The position numbers were made by a program, and so were the translations under genes. This document shows positions 23,170 to 34,593 of a stretch of DNA of 64,000 bases, in pieces (positions within the stretch are counted from its first letter, which is position 1; every line of letters begins with the position of its first letter). Below the pieces are notes generated by a model. That model was not told the DNA's origin. It made no database searches and saw only the letters and a program-made list of their open reading frames with translations. The stretch comes from Hypomesus transpacificus (taxonomy: Eukaryota > Chordata > Actinopteri > Osmeriformes > Osmeridae), in the NCBI RefSeq assembly GCF_021917145.1, contig NC_061075.1, positions 1,168,215 to 1,232,214 of the forward strand, read 5' to 3'.

Positions 23170-26100
23170 CTGGGCAGGAAAGCTGAGGTAGAGGTGGTGT
23201 TCAGGAATGAAGGATCCAACAGCAGCAGTGGAGAATACCTGAACCCACCTGTGGCAGAGCCTCAGGTCCTGGTAAGCACGTCCAGCACAGGTCATATGTC
23301 ACAGGTTATATGTCACATGTTATAGGTCATAGGTCACAGGTCTCATCTGTAGCTGTAATAACCTCAACACAATGTTACAAACCTAGAAATAACACAGTGA
23401 CAGCAGCTACAGCCCGTCTCTCCTCGTTGTCTCTCCCTTTTGGCCAGTGTGAGATGAGAGAGCTGTGCGAGGAAAGACTAGCCTTCTTCCAGTCTCTCCA
23501 GGAGAGTGAGCTGAAGACGCAGACTGCCTCGGCCTCGTAGTAAGAAGAGCACATCCACACCCAGACCCTGTCAGTCCCATCCAGACCCTGTCAGTCCCAT
23601 CCAGACCCTGTCAGTCCCATCCACCCCAAGACCCTGTCAGTCCCATCCACACCCAGACCCTGTCAGTCCCATCCACACCCAGACGATGTCAGTCCCATCC
23701 AGACCCTGTCAGTCCCATCCAGACCCTGTCAGTCCCATCCAGACCCTGTCAGTCCCATCCACACCCTCTCAGTCCCATCCACATCCAGACCCTGTCAGTC
23801 CCATCCACACCCTCTCAGTCCCATCCACATCCAGACCCTGTCAGTCCCATCCACACCCAGACGATGTCAGTCCCATCCAGACCCTGTCAGTCCCATCCAC
23901 CCCAAGACCCTGTCAGTCCCATCCAGACCCTGTCAGTCCCACCCAGACCCTGTCAGTCCCAGCCAGACCCTGTCAGTCCCATCCACCCCAAGACCCTGTC
24001 AGTCCCATCCACACCCTGTCAGTCCCATGCTGACCACATCTGCTATGCCGCACTCAGACTGTTTACTGAATGTATCCTCGGTGACTGATTTCTGTTTCTC
24101 CTCAGTATCTCCCGTGAAGACAGGACTAAGGTGTTTCAGCATTGGCTAAGTACTGTGGAGGTATGTGTTTGTGTGTGTGTGTGAGAGAGGGAGAGAGAGG
24201 GGGGGAAGACTTCAAAGCCTATGGAGTCAGTGGTCACACAACCCCAAAAGGAAATGGGATTTATGTCTCAGTGGATTCAAACCTATTTGAATGTCTGACA
24301 GTTCAGTTTGCCCGTAATTTGAGGCCTATGTGTCCTTTCTCCAGGACGTGATGAAGACCTTCCCCCCAGACCAGGTGTTATCCGCCCTGCAGCACCTGGC
24401 CGTGGCCCAGGGCGCGGCTCTGGAGGACAAGCTGGCCTCTCTGGATGTGGCTGGAGATGTGAAGGCTCTAAGGTAACGTACCGTGGGCTCCCTCACTCCA
24501 CACTCCCCATGCCTCCCCCTGGGTACGCACATGGAGACTGGAGGCTCACCAGCGGCTGTGCTTGTGTTCGCTCCAGGTTCCGCTACGAAGACAACCACCT
24601 GCTTGACATCTCCAGACAGGAAGAGGAGGAGCTACCGCCAGTGAAGACTCTGCTACAAGTAGCTAAGCACACACACACACACAAGCCTACACGCACACAC
24701 TCACAAGCAGTTACACAGATTCAGGACTGGAAACGAGGTATCGCTCAAGGCAACCCTCAGGAGAACTAATAATGCCAAACAACAAGGATTAATGTGTGTG
24801 TGTGACCCACCAGGCAGCATGGGAGGAGGTAGAGGAGAGCCTGATGGAGCTGTCCCAGACCAGGGCCCGGGTCCAGCAGCTCCAGGCCCAGGCCCAGAAG
24901 AAGGAGGCCGAGCTGGAGATGACGACAGGAGGTCAGGAGTCACTAAGCGAGAGCCTGGCACTGTGAGTCCTCAGCTTGTTTCTCTTAAGGAGCCGGGATG
25001 GAAGGAGTGATGGGGCAAAGACAGATGGGCTCAGGAGATGTGTGACAACATGATGTAGAACAGATGTAACACCTGGATCTATTACAATTGTCTCTTCACA
25101 TGCCATGGCCCCTTCTGCTCCACCCCCCCTTTCTCACGTTTGTGTGTGTGTGTGTGTGTGTGTGTGCAGGACTGTCCTGGACGTGGAGCTGCAGGGCGTG
25201 ACGCAGGCAGCAGTCAGAGACAGCGTCCGAGAGCAGTGCCAGCTCATGGACCAGCAGGCCAGGGACAGACAGGAAGCCCTCAGGAACCTCCACAGCCAAT
25301 GGCAGAGCATCCTGGACTTCAGACAGCTGGTGGTGAGAGGAAGTGGGGGGAGGGAGAGACTTTCCACGGCTGTTGACATGTTTGTGCTTTGTTCCGTGAA
25401 GGAGCTTTACACAGCCCGCCCACGTCCTCTTCCAGCCTTACTTTGATTCCACAATTTACCTCCAGTAACGCTTAAAAAAACACGGCGTTTGGCAGAAAAA
25501 CCTGTTAAACGTTCCCCGAGACCTGGATTGAGCCACACCCACACGGCCTTCGTGTGAGCATGTGTTGTCTCAATAAAAAAACAGATCAAGTTTTTGTTTT
25601 CCCCACAATGCTGAGATCCATTCAGTCCAGCAGAAGCTGATCAGCTGTCCTGTGTGTTCTCTGAGCAGGACACCAGACAAGAACAGATCAGAGGGCTGAT
25701 CAAGGCTAACTCCTCCACCAAGACTGAATTAACTCGTCTGCACAAGGAGGTACTGGAAGTTCACGACCTTGTCTGTGATCTGTGTCCGTGCGCGCGTTAC
25801 CTCAAGATGAACATTGAATTTCTTTCATGAATTTCTCTGTAAATCCAAGTCAACATCCGAAAGCTTTTTCCATCAGCTAACTGTGATTGGCTCCTCTGTC
25901 CCAAGGTGGGCCAGTTCTTCCAGGAGAAGCTGGGGCCAGAGTTCAGTGATGTCATCACAGCCGCCGACTGCCTTCGGAACTGCGTTTCCCAGGAGGCCCG
26001 GAAGTTTGGCACGGTGTCGCTAGCCGCTCTGGACCGCAGGGTTGTGGATGGGTAAGCACCACTTCCTTCCTCCTACTTCCTGTTTGGTCGGTTGCCATCC

Positions 26101-27888
26101 TGATCCGGCTGAGGAACATAAACAAAGATTTGAAAAGCTGAAGAGATGGAAAATATGCCCGTCATTAGACTTGAGTGAGCAGGTAAAGAAAGCTGCTGTT
26201 GCGTCTGACCCTCTCTTCCCTTTGGGAATGTTTCGCCAAACATGACTTGCTTCTGTGTTTCAGCAAGCAGAGGGTCCCAGCTGCATGGTTGTCCATCCAT
26301 CGGGTCCACGCCCCCTCCTTTCATAGTTTGTGCCAGAGCCTGGACTTCCCTCTCTATAAGGTACCCCACCGTACACCTGTACCACTGTACACCTGTACCA
26401 CCACACACCTGTACCACCGTACACCTGTACCACCGTACACCTGTACCACCAGACACCTGTACACCTGTACCACCGTACACCTGTACCACCAGACACCTGT
26501 ACCACCGTACACCTGTACCACCGTACACCTGTACCACCAGACACCTGTACCACCGTACACCTGTACCACCATACACCTGTACCACCATAAACCTGTACCA
26601 CCACACACCTGTACCACCAGACACCTGTACCACCGATAGCAGTTCACCTGAGCAAGATCCTTCTCAGGTCTGGGGATATGTAGGCAGCAAACAAGTGTTA
26701 ACTCATCTCTAACCATTATACTCTCTAACCATCCCTCCTTCTCTCTCTCTCTCCTTCCCTCTCTCTCTCTCCTTCCCTCTCTCTCTCTCTCTCTCTCTCT
26801 GTCTCCTTCTCTCTCTATATATCTCTCTCTGTCTCTCTCTCCTTCCCTCTCTCTCTCTCTGTCCCTCTATTTCCTTCCCTCTCTCTCTTTCTGTCTCTCT
26901 GTCTCTCTCCCTCCCCCCTCAGGCCCCAGAGCAGCTGTGCTCCCAGGTTCTCTCCCAGCATCTAGAGCTGAGGTTCCTACGTCACCTGCTGCGACTCCAC
27001 TCCACCTCCCAGGAGAGCATCCAGCGCCAGCAGACCCTGCTGCCCGTCCCTGACCAGCAAGGTAACCACCCTCCGCCTCGCCGGCCAGACAGACGCTTCC
27101 TCTTGTAGGAACTCTCAGTTCATCCAATTAGATTGCTGCCTTGTAGCTCCGCCCCCAGACACTGGTTAACGACATCACACCTGTATCAGCAGACACCGTT
27201 TCCACTCTGTAATAAGCTTTCTTGATATTTAATATTTCTTGATGGTAGTGTTATGTATAGAGTTAGTGATCCTGTGTGTGTGTCCTCTCCCCAGCCCTGC
27301 TGTCCAGGGTGGTGGAGGAAGACACGGAGATCCTTCAGTCTCTGCTGCCCAGAATCAGGAAGCTGAACCAGCGCTGCTCTCAGGGCCTGGACTACGGCAG
27401 CCAAGTCAAGATGGCCGTCACCCATTGGTGAGTAAGTCCAAACACGATGGGAGTCAGGCTGTCCAGTCCTCTGGTGTCCAGCCCTTGTGGAAGCTAATGT
27501 GCCTACCCAGGATAAACATATTCATGAGCACTATTAAAAATAAAATGTTTCTATGATAGTTGGTATATAAAAGAACGAGGCGATATGGAGTCAGGATTGA
27601 ATCGAGACAGGTGGAGTGTTCGGTCGCATCTGTGCCCTGTGAGGATGTTTATGAACGGTTTCTAAGGTGATTGACCTTTAGAACAGCTAAGTCTACGACA
27701 CCCATCAGAGCCTCCTGCTACTTTGTGTTAGGGCTAGGGGGAGAGTGACTAACCGTTGTCTACGTGTGTGTGTGTGTGTCTGCAGGTGGGACCAGCCTGC
27801 CCAGCTAGCTCTGCCTGAGATGCGTCAAGATGGGCTGATCTTCCAACAGTGGCTCCAGAGGTGGAAACTAGCAGCCAAGATATCCTGA
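21778..27888 (+). CDS. haus5: HAUS augmin-like complex subunit 5
   Basis: Nineteen exons join in frame to 656 residues: 21778-21875, 22018-22080, 22211-22243, 22370-22394, 22558-22690, 22901-23060, 23178-23271, 23448-23536, 24106-24160, 24345-24472, 24577-24658, 24814-24962, 25170-25332, 25669-25749, 25906-26051, 26264-26360, 26923-27061, 27295-27427, 27786-27888. HAUS5 is one of eight augmin subunits. Augmin recruits gamma-tubulin to existing spindle microtubules to branch new ones, and human HAUS5 has 633 residues. Landmarks are the N-terminal LRELKRWATEEF and GASIWKYITQHVH, coiled coil in the middle (LQQIQEVSSELTHLDSQIQG), VLSALQHLAVAQ, and the C-terminal W(D)QPAQLALPE and QQWLQRWKLAAK. 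Introns are short and repeat-rich; minisatellites fill introns 8 and 16. All introns are GT-AG as assigned. Confidence 0.95.
23061..23177 (+). promoter_or_regulatory. haus5 intron 6 with CA repeat at donor and TG repeat at acceptor
   Basis: This 117-bp intron begins GTAAGCC followed at once by CA repeats (to about 23096), and ends with (TG)n from about 23130 to 23168 before CCTGGGCAG. The two ends are complementary and could form a hairpin that brings the splice sites together. Confidence 0.7.
23559..24033. repeat. 19-20-bp minisatellite in haus5 intron 8
   Basis: About 24 tandem copies based on 'accctgtcagtcccatccag', with longer variants containing 'acaccc' or 'accccaag'. Confidence 0.95.
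24659..24813 (+). promoter_or_regulatory. haus5 intron 11 with CA repeat at donor and TG repeat at acceptor
   Basis: This 155-bp intron has a CA run about 8 bp after the donor, and a TG run at 24793-24804 close to the acceptor (ACCCACCAG). The arrangement matches intron 6 of the same gene. Confidence 0.6.
26362..26635. repeat. 15-bp minisatellite in haus5 intron 16
   Basis: About 18 copies of a 15-bp unit 'cctgtaccaccgtaca', with variants 'agaca', 'ataca' and 'acaca'. The period is a multiple of three, so both strands show open frames that are not genes. Confidence 0.94.
26733..26920. repeat. CT-rich array abutting the haus5 exon 17 acceptor
   Basis: Long (CT)n with TCCTTCC interruptions runs directly into the acceptor AG at 26921-26922. 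It would act as a greatly extended polypyrimidine tract. Confidence 0.93.
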
Positions 27889-29137
27889 TGCACCGGAGAA
27901 GCTTAGCTGGCTGAGCTGATGCCCCAAATACGAGCACAAAACCTCAGGTCTGAAGCCTGGAAGCATGTCTCCCGACCACCTCTGTTACAAGAGGAGAGAC
28001 GGCATGAAATCTAAGAGATGACTACGACTCGTTTTAACGACGGATGTTTTTTTTGTTGTACTGTACACTGTCAGTCTACTTACCTTCATCATACGAAGAT
28101 GCACCAAAACCCACCACTCCTGTTGTCGTTTTTAGTATTTCTACTACTATTACTACTATACTCTCACCCAGACTTTAGAATGAGTTAAGCCTTCACGGAT
28201 TACTGTATCATTACTAATAAATCACTTTTTAATAGCTAATCGGATCCTCTGATTATGTGTCACACATTATGCTGCCCTCGCGACCCGACTCAGGATAAGC
28301 GGTTGACAATGGAGGGATGGACGTTAATGCATAAGATTTCAGTTGTGCAAGACTATTAGTTTTGATATTACCACTTAAGTGAAGTGGTTGTTATTGAGGA
28401 ACTGTTGGTCTACTACGTGATAGATGTATATCTGCCGATATGATACTGTTTGTGATTGTCACCTTCAGACACTTTGTGGATTTTTGCATTGTTTCATGGC
28501 ACGCCCTACAGCCTATCATCGGTTTACGGCAATAATAGTTAAATAGACATATTCTGAAGGTGCTCGAGGGGAACGGACATATACTGCAATGTGTTTATAT
28601 AATGATATTGTGTTAAGTGATGACGAAAACATGCTCACAAGCATTTCAGTGAGAAGCGAGCTTGTGGAACAGTTTGTCTCGGTCGTGAGATCAACTCCAC
28701 CCCTTTCATGCTGAGTCTGCGCACAGTGATTTTACAGATCAACTGGGCTTCCGGACGCCTAGACTGATTGCACAGCTGCCGCCGAATTTAAAGAGACAGT
28801 CGATAGTTTATTAAAATAACATATTCAGCGACCATTGTCTCAAGGGTTATTTTCCGAATCTTCAGTCTGCCGTTGCTCATCTATAGTCAAAATTGTAATC
28901 AATAATGGCATTCAATCAAAGTAGCATCGAGGAGTAGTGCCCGGCTTGTCATTAGGCTACACTCGGCTGGATTTTCCCTGTGCTGCGGACTGCTGGCTAG
29001 TCAACTAAAGGTTGCTAGCAGCAAGGGAGCTTGACTATCCGACGAAGAGCAAGATTTGTCGGCCAGCCAACACCAGATATACCGAGCTTACAGCTAATCA
29101 ACTTGCGGTGGCTTTCAAGCCTCCTACCGCCGGGATA
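27889..29137 (+). other. haus5 3' UTR and sin3b promoter/5' UTR
   Basis: The haus5 3' UTR starts here, and AATAAA at 28216-28221 is the likely signal about 330 bp after the stop. The remaining 900 bp should hold the sin3b promoter and leader. The open frame upstream of 29138 has no ATG. No TATA box can be placed with confidence, and no other gene is seen. Confidence 0.6.
28216..28221 (+). promoter_or_regulatory. Polyadenylation signal, haus5
   Basis: AATAAA about 330 bp downstream of the stop codon at 27886-27888. Confidence 0.65.
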
Positions 29138-32100
29138 ATGGCGAAGATTCAGACCCACAGCAACACGAAACCAATAAACCAAATTCAAGACAAGGCCTAT
29201 GTTGTTCAAAAACAAGTACAACAACAACACTTTCAAAAACTGAAGGTAAGAGACGGGGACAAAAATGAGAAAAGTCCTCTCATAGTCAGAACCATTTTGT
29301 GTTCGTCAGATGTCTTTCTCTCGATGCTGCTAACTAGCTAGGCTAGCTACTGGTGTTGAATGGAATGCGTGCCGATGGCATTAACAAGCTCGTTATTTCT
29401 ATTTTGTCAGCATTTGCAATTTATTTTACATTTTACATTGCTGTTTTGCCGCTGGGCATTACATTTTTTTAATATTTAACTAGTTAGCTGATGACTGAAC
29501 AGCTAGCTAGCTAACTCCTCGATTGTACGAAGTTCCTTCTTGCTCCCCTTTTCCAGAACAAAGTCGAGGACGAAGCTAGCGTAACGTGCTAACCTTCACT
29601 AGCTACTAATACTAAGCACACAGTCAATGCGATATGACATGTTTACTACTTTAAACGTGAACCACTAGTAGTATGTGTGCATTGGTCGTTCAGATAAATT
29701 GGTAGTATGAGCACTATGGCTGAGAAGTAAACGACATCTTAAGAGGTAGTTTTTTGCGAGGAACCACTGCAGTGCTGTGTCGTTTCTGTTCGCCCGATTG
29801 TCATATTGTTAAAACGAGAGAGATTGTTGCTGGAGACAAACGCAAAGCATTGCAAACTGACATTACATCTTTGATCGAATGCAGTATTAATCTTTTTCGG
29901 GTTGATAGTAGATTTGTCAGCAATGGCAAGAATTGGGAGACACACAATAGGGCCATTGTTCAGTAAATCTGTATTAAACTACCTGCCCAGATTCCTGACT
30001 GCTGCATCTAGGATGTTGAGAGAGAAAAACACGTAATGTGAACGATATGTTTTGTCTCCGGCAAGTGTTAAGTTAGCGGTGGCAATGGAGCTAGGTACTT
30101 CTAGTAGAGGTTGTAGCTGACGGATTCTTTGACTGATTCTTTTTTTTCCCTCCCCAGGTGGAAGATGCCCTATCATACCTGGACCAAGTCAAAATACGGT
30201 TCGGAAATGACCCGGGAATATACAACAAATTCCTGGACATAATGAAGGAATTCAAATCTCAAAGGTATGATGTCACTGTATATGACAACAAAACGGCATC
30301 CTTTATATTTTTTATATTTAATAAATTGGTTAAAAACGCGATCTCTGTCCTTCCTTAGCATCGACACTCCAGGCGTTATAAACCGAGTGTCGCAGCTCTT
30401 CCACGGACACCCAGATTTGGTGTTGGGATTCAATGCTTTCCTGCCCCCAGGGTATCGGATAGAAATTCCCAAGAATGGAATGGTTTACCTGCAGTCCCCC
30501 TTCTCTGCCCAGGTTAGAGTTTTAATCTGTGTTTTCGTGAGCCTCGGACTCATGTCTGTTATTAATGTGCAGTAGAGTTGGCAAGTGTATATTAATGGAT
30601 TGAATGGCACATTCATTTGATTTCCATCACATGGTCCCCCCCCCCCCATCTTTTCTAGTCAGCTTTTTTCAAGGGTCAGGAAAGAAAGAAAAGGCTGTTT
30701 GTAGTGAAGTCGCTGAATTGTCTTGTCTCGAACACAAGTTGCCTTCAGTTGATGAGATTGTGTTTACTTTGTGTCTACATGTTTTATGGCTAAAGCTGAA
30801 AATAATTAATGCTTGATGTTAAAAAAAAAAAAAAAAAAAGTTTCTATTGTATTTATTAACTTGACGTAAAGCCCCAGTGGACCTGCTTCCCAACCCAGGC
30901 CCCCATGTCTGGTTGAACCCTCCTTCTGAGCTTGTGCAGCCTCTGAACAGTCCCGTGTCTGTACCAGGTGTCCCCAGGCCAAGGGAAGAACATGCCCATC
31001 GCTGTGGGCAGCGTGTCCACCAGTGCCTCTGCTGCCCCGGAGGCCGGCCCTGCCCCCAGCGAGGCTGTCACCTCCCCAGAGAGCCTCTCCTCGTCCTCGG
31101 GGCCCCCGGAGGCACCCAGCAGACTGTCCCTGCCCCTGCCCAGCAGGGAGAGCCAGGCCCAGCCCCCCTCTTCCTCCGTGTCCCCTCCCGCCTCCGAGCC
31201 CAGCCCCGTGGAGTTTGACAGCGCTATCAGCTACGTCAACAAGATCAAGAACCGCTTCCTGGACCATCCTGAGATCTACAGGGCTTTCCTGGAGATCCTG
31301 CACACCTACCAGGTACAGTGGAGTACGGGGGAACATCCCTTGAGATCTCCTCCTGCCAGCCCATCTCTGTCCTGAGTGTGCTGTTTACGTGTTCATGTCA
31401 TTCACCCGCCTTCTCTCTGAGGAGCTGGGTTGTGTCCTTATGGAAATACAACTAGTGGGATATTCTACACATCTATGGGTGTATGTCACCAGGAGAATTC
31501 GCAGTCCAGTTTTGCTGGCTGTGGTTTTAGACAGGTTTGTTGTTGTAACAGTATCTAGGCCAAGGCCACATGGCAGTGCAGTTGGATAATACTGTGGAGG
31601 CAACTATCACCCCACAGTGCCTCGGACCAGCTAACAGTGTGTGTGTGTTTTGGTCCTTTCTTCCTAGAACTGAAGGGGGGGAAAAGTCGCCAGCTTTTTC
31701 CCTTTGCTGTGACTTCAACTTCAAGCGCTGACATTCCAGCACAAACCCTTTCCTCAGGGCTGAAGTGTAGGAACTCTAGTCACAGGAAGGGGAGAAGAGT
31801 GTTAGTTTGTGCCTAGATAGTCAACACTGAATCTCCATGACCTATGTGTTTTCTTTTTATTCATGCTGTGTGTGTGCGCGGGGCTGCGCGGGGGATGCGT
31901 GTCCCTGTATCAGAAGGAGCAGTTGGAGGTGAGGGACAGTCGCGGGCGAGGCAGCAGTGGGATGACTGAGGACGAGGTTTTCTCCAAGGTGGCCAGCCTC
32001 TTCAAGGGCCAGGAGGATCTGCTGGCTGAGTTTGGACAGTTCCTGCCCGACGCCAAGAGATCACTGGTGAGCTCAGTCAGGATGCAGAGACATGCGTGAG

Positions 32101-34372
32101 CGGCTCAGATGACTTGTACCTTTTGATGTTTTTTTGCATCCATGATGGCTAGTTTAAAAGATACCTGGCCTCCCTCCCTCCCTCCAGTTCACGGGCAGCT
32201 CCCTCACAGGGAAGGACCCCCTGAAGAGGCCTGAGGAGGATGACCTGAGCAAGCAGAGCAAGAAGAGACCCAGGCCCATGCTGCTGCCGCACATGACCCC
32301 CCTGCTCAAGGTAGGCCTCCTGCCTGGCCACACCCTGCTCCTCACAGGTGGACAGGGCCAGCTTTAGTCTCCAGGATTCTCGCTTGCTCATGTCTCCTGC
32401 CTTTGCCTCGGCATGACAACCCAGTTCAAGAGGAGAGCATTTTGTTGTAATGTTGTAACCTCTATGGTCTCTATTTTCCCTCCATTTTTCTCTCCCCTTG
32501 TCCAGAAAAAAATGAAGTTCTCGTGTTCCAAAGACCAGTCCTTTGCCACGGTGGGAAAGCATGGAGTCCTGAGAGAATTCACCTTCTTTGATAAGGTAGA
32601 GATAAGGATTGCGCTGGGGAATGGTGTTCGCTTCACCCCCCTCCCTCCCTCCCCCACACCGTTTATCTGTTGTCGTTCGTTATGGTCTGGAATGTGACAC
32701 TGTTGTTGCAGGTTCGCCGCCTGTTCAAGAGCCAGGAAGTGTACGAGAACTTTCTGCGCTGCATCGCCCTGTTCAACCAGGAGGTGGTGTCAGGATCAGA
32801 GCTGCTCCAGCTCGTCACTCCCTTCCTGGGGTAAGAGAACCTGGGGGGCTGGGGATCTGGGGCAGGGAAGGGAACCTGGGGGGCTGGGGCAGGGAAGGGA
32901 ACCTGGGGGGCTGGGGATCTGGGGCAGGGAAGGGAACCTGGGGGGCTGGGGCAGGGAAGGGAACCTGGGGGGCTGGGGATCTGGGGCAGGGAAGAGGACC
33001 TGGGGGGCTGGGGATCTGGGGCAGGGAAGAGGACCTGGGGGGCTGGGGATCTGGGGCAGGGAAGGGAACCTGGGGGGCTGGGGATCTGGGGCAGGGAAGG
33101 GGATCTGGGGCAGGGAAGGGGGGCTGGAGCTCTGGACCTGGGGTTTGGTGAACCCTCCCGGGTCAGGAGAGAAGGAGCCCCTCAGAGTTCAGAGCCTCTC
33201 ATTTTACTGGCGTCCAGCCTCCTGGGATGGTGGAGGTATTTGGAACAGGGGTTTCTGGCCAAGAAGACATTCCCTTTAACACATGTGTCCGTGCGCCGGT
33301 GTGTCCGCGGCAGGAAGTTCCCAGAGCTGTACAGCCAGTTCAAGTCGTTCCTGGGGGACAAGGAGCTGTCCCACGTGCTTCCCGGCCTGGCCGACCGCTA
33401 CATGGAGGGGGGCGGGGGCCGCGAGGTGGACTACGCCTCCTGCAAGCGCCTAGGCTCCAGCTACAGGGCTCTGCCCAAGACCTACCAGCAGCCCAAGTGC
33501 AGCGGACGCACCGCCATCTGCAAGGAGGTAGGACCCCGCCCTGGGTTCTGGAAGGTTCCACAGGACGAGCGAGGGAAAGCTTATCATGACATTTTGGTGT
33601 GTGTGTGTGTGTGTGTGTGTAGGTGCTGAACGACACGTGGGTGTCCTTTCCCTCCTGGTCTGAGGACTCGACCTTTGTCAGCTCTAAGAAGACCCCCTAT
33701 GAAGAGCAGCTGCACCGCTGCGAGGACGAGAGATTCGAGGTACGTCTCCCCGTTCTAGAACAGTCTACGGGTTCCAGAACAACCTCCAACAAGGGGAACA
33801 CGTCCCAATCACCTCTGTAGGACTCCCAAGGTCAACTGATTACTGTCCTCCCCCCCCCCCCCCCCCCCCCTCTCCCAGCTGGATGTTGTCTTGGAGACCA
33901 ACCTGGCCACCATCCGGGTTCTGGAGAGCGTCCAGAAGAAGCTGTCCCGCCTGTCGCCGGAGGACCAGGACCGCTTCCGGCTGGACGACTGTCTGGGCGG
34001 CACCTCCGAGGTCATCCAGCGCCGGGCAGTGTACCGTATCTATGGCGACAAGGCCCCGGAGATCATCGAAGGGCTAAAGAGAAGCCCGGCCACTGCTGTG
34101 CCTGTAGTGCTCAAGAGGTTAGCACACACACACAGACACAGAGACACACACACAGACACACACACGACACAGACACACAGACAGACAGACACAGACACAG
34201 ACACAGACACACACACACAGACACACACACACAGAGACACACAGACACACACACGACACAGACACACAGACACACACACACACAGAGACACACACACACA
34301 GAGACACACAGACACACACACGACACAGACACACACACAGACAGACAGACAGACACACACACACACACACAC

Positions 34373-34415
<43 letters not shown>

Positions 34416-34559
34416 CACACACACACACACATAGACACACACAGACAGAGACACACACACAACACAGACACGCACACAGACAGACAGACACACACACACA
34501 CACACACACACATACACACTCAGACAGACAGACACAGAGACACACAGACAGACAGACAG

Positions 34560-34593
<34 letters not shown>

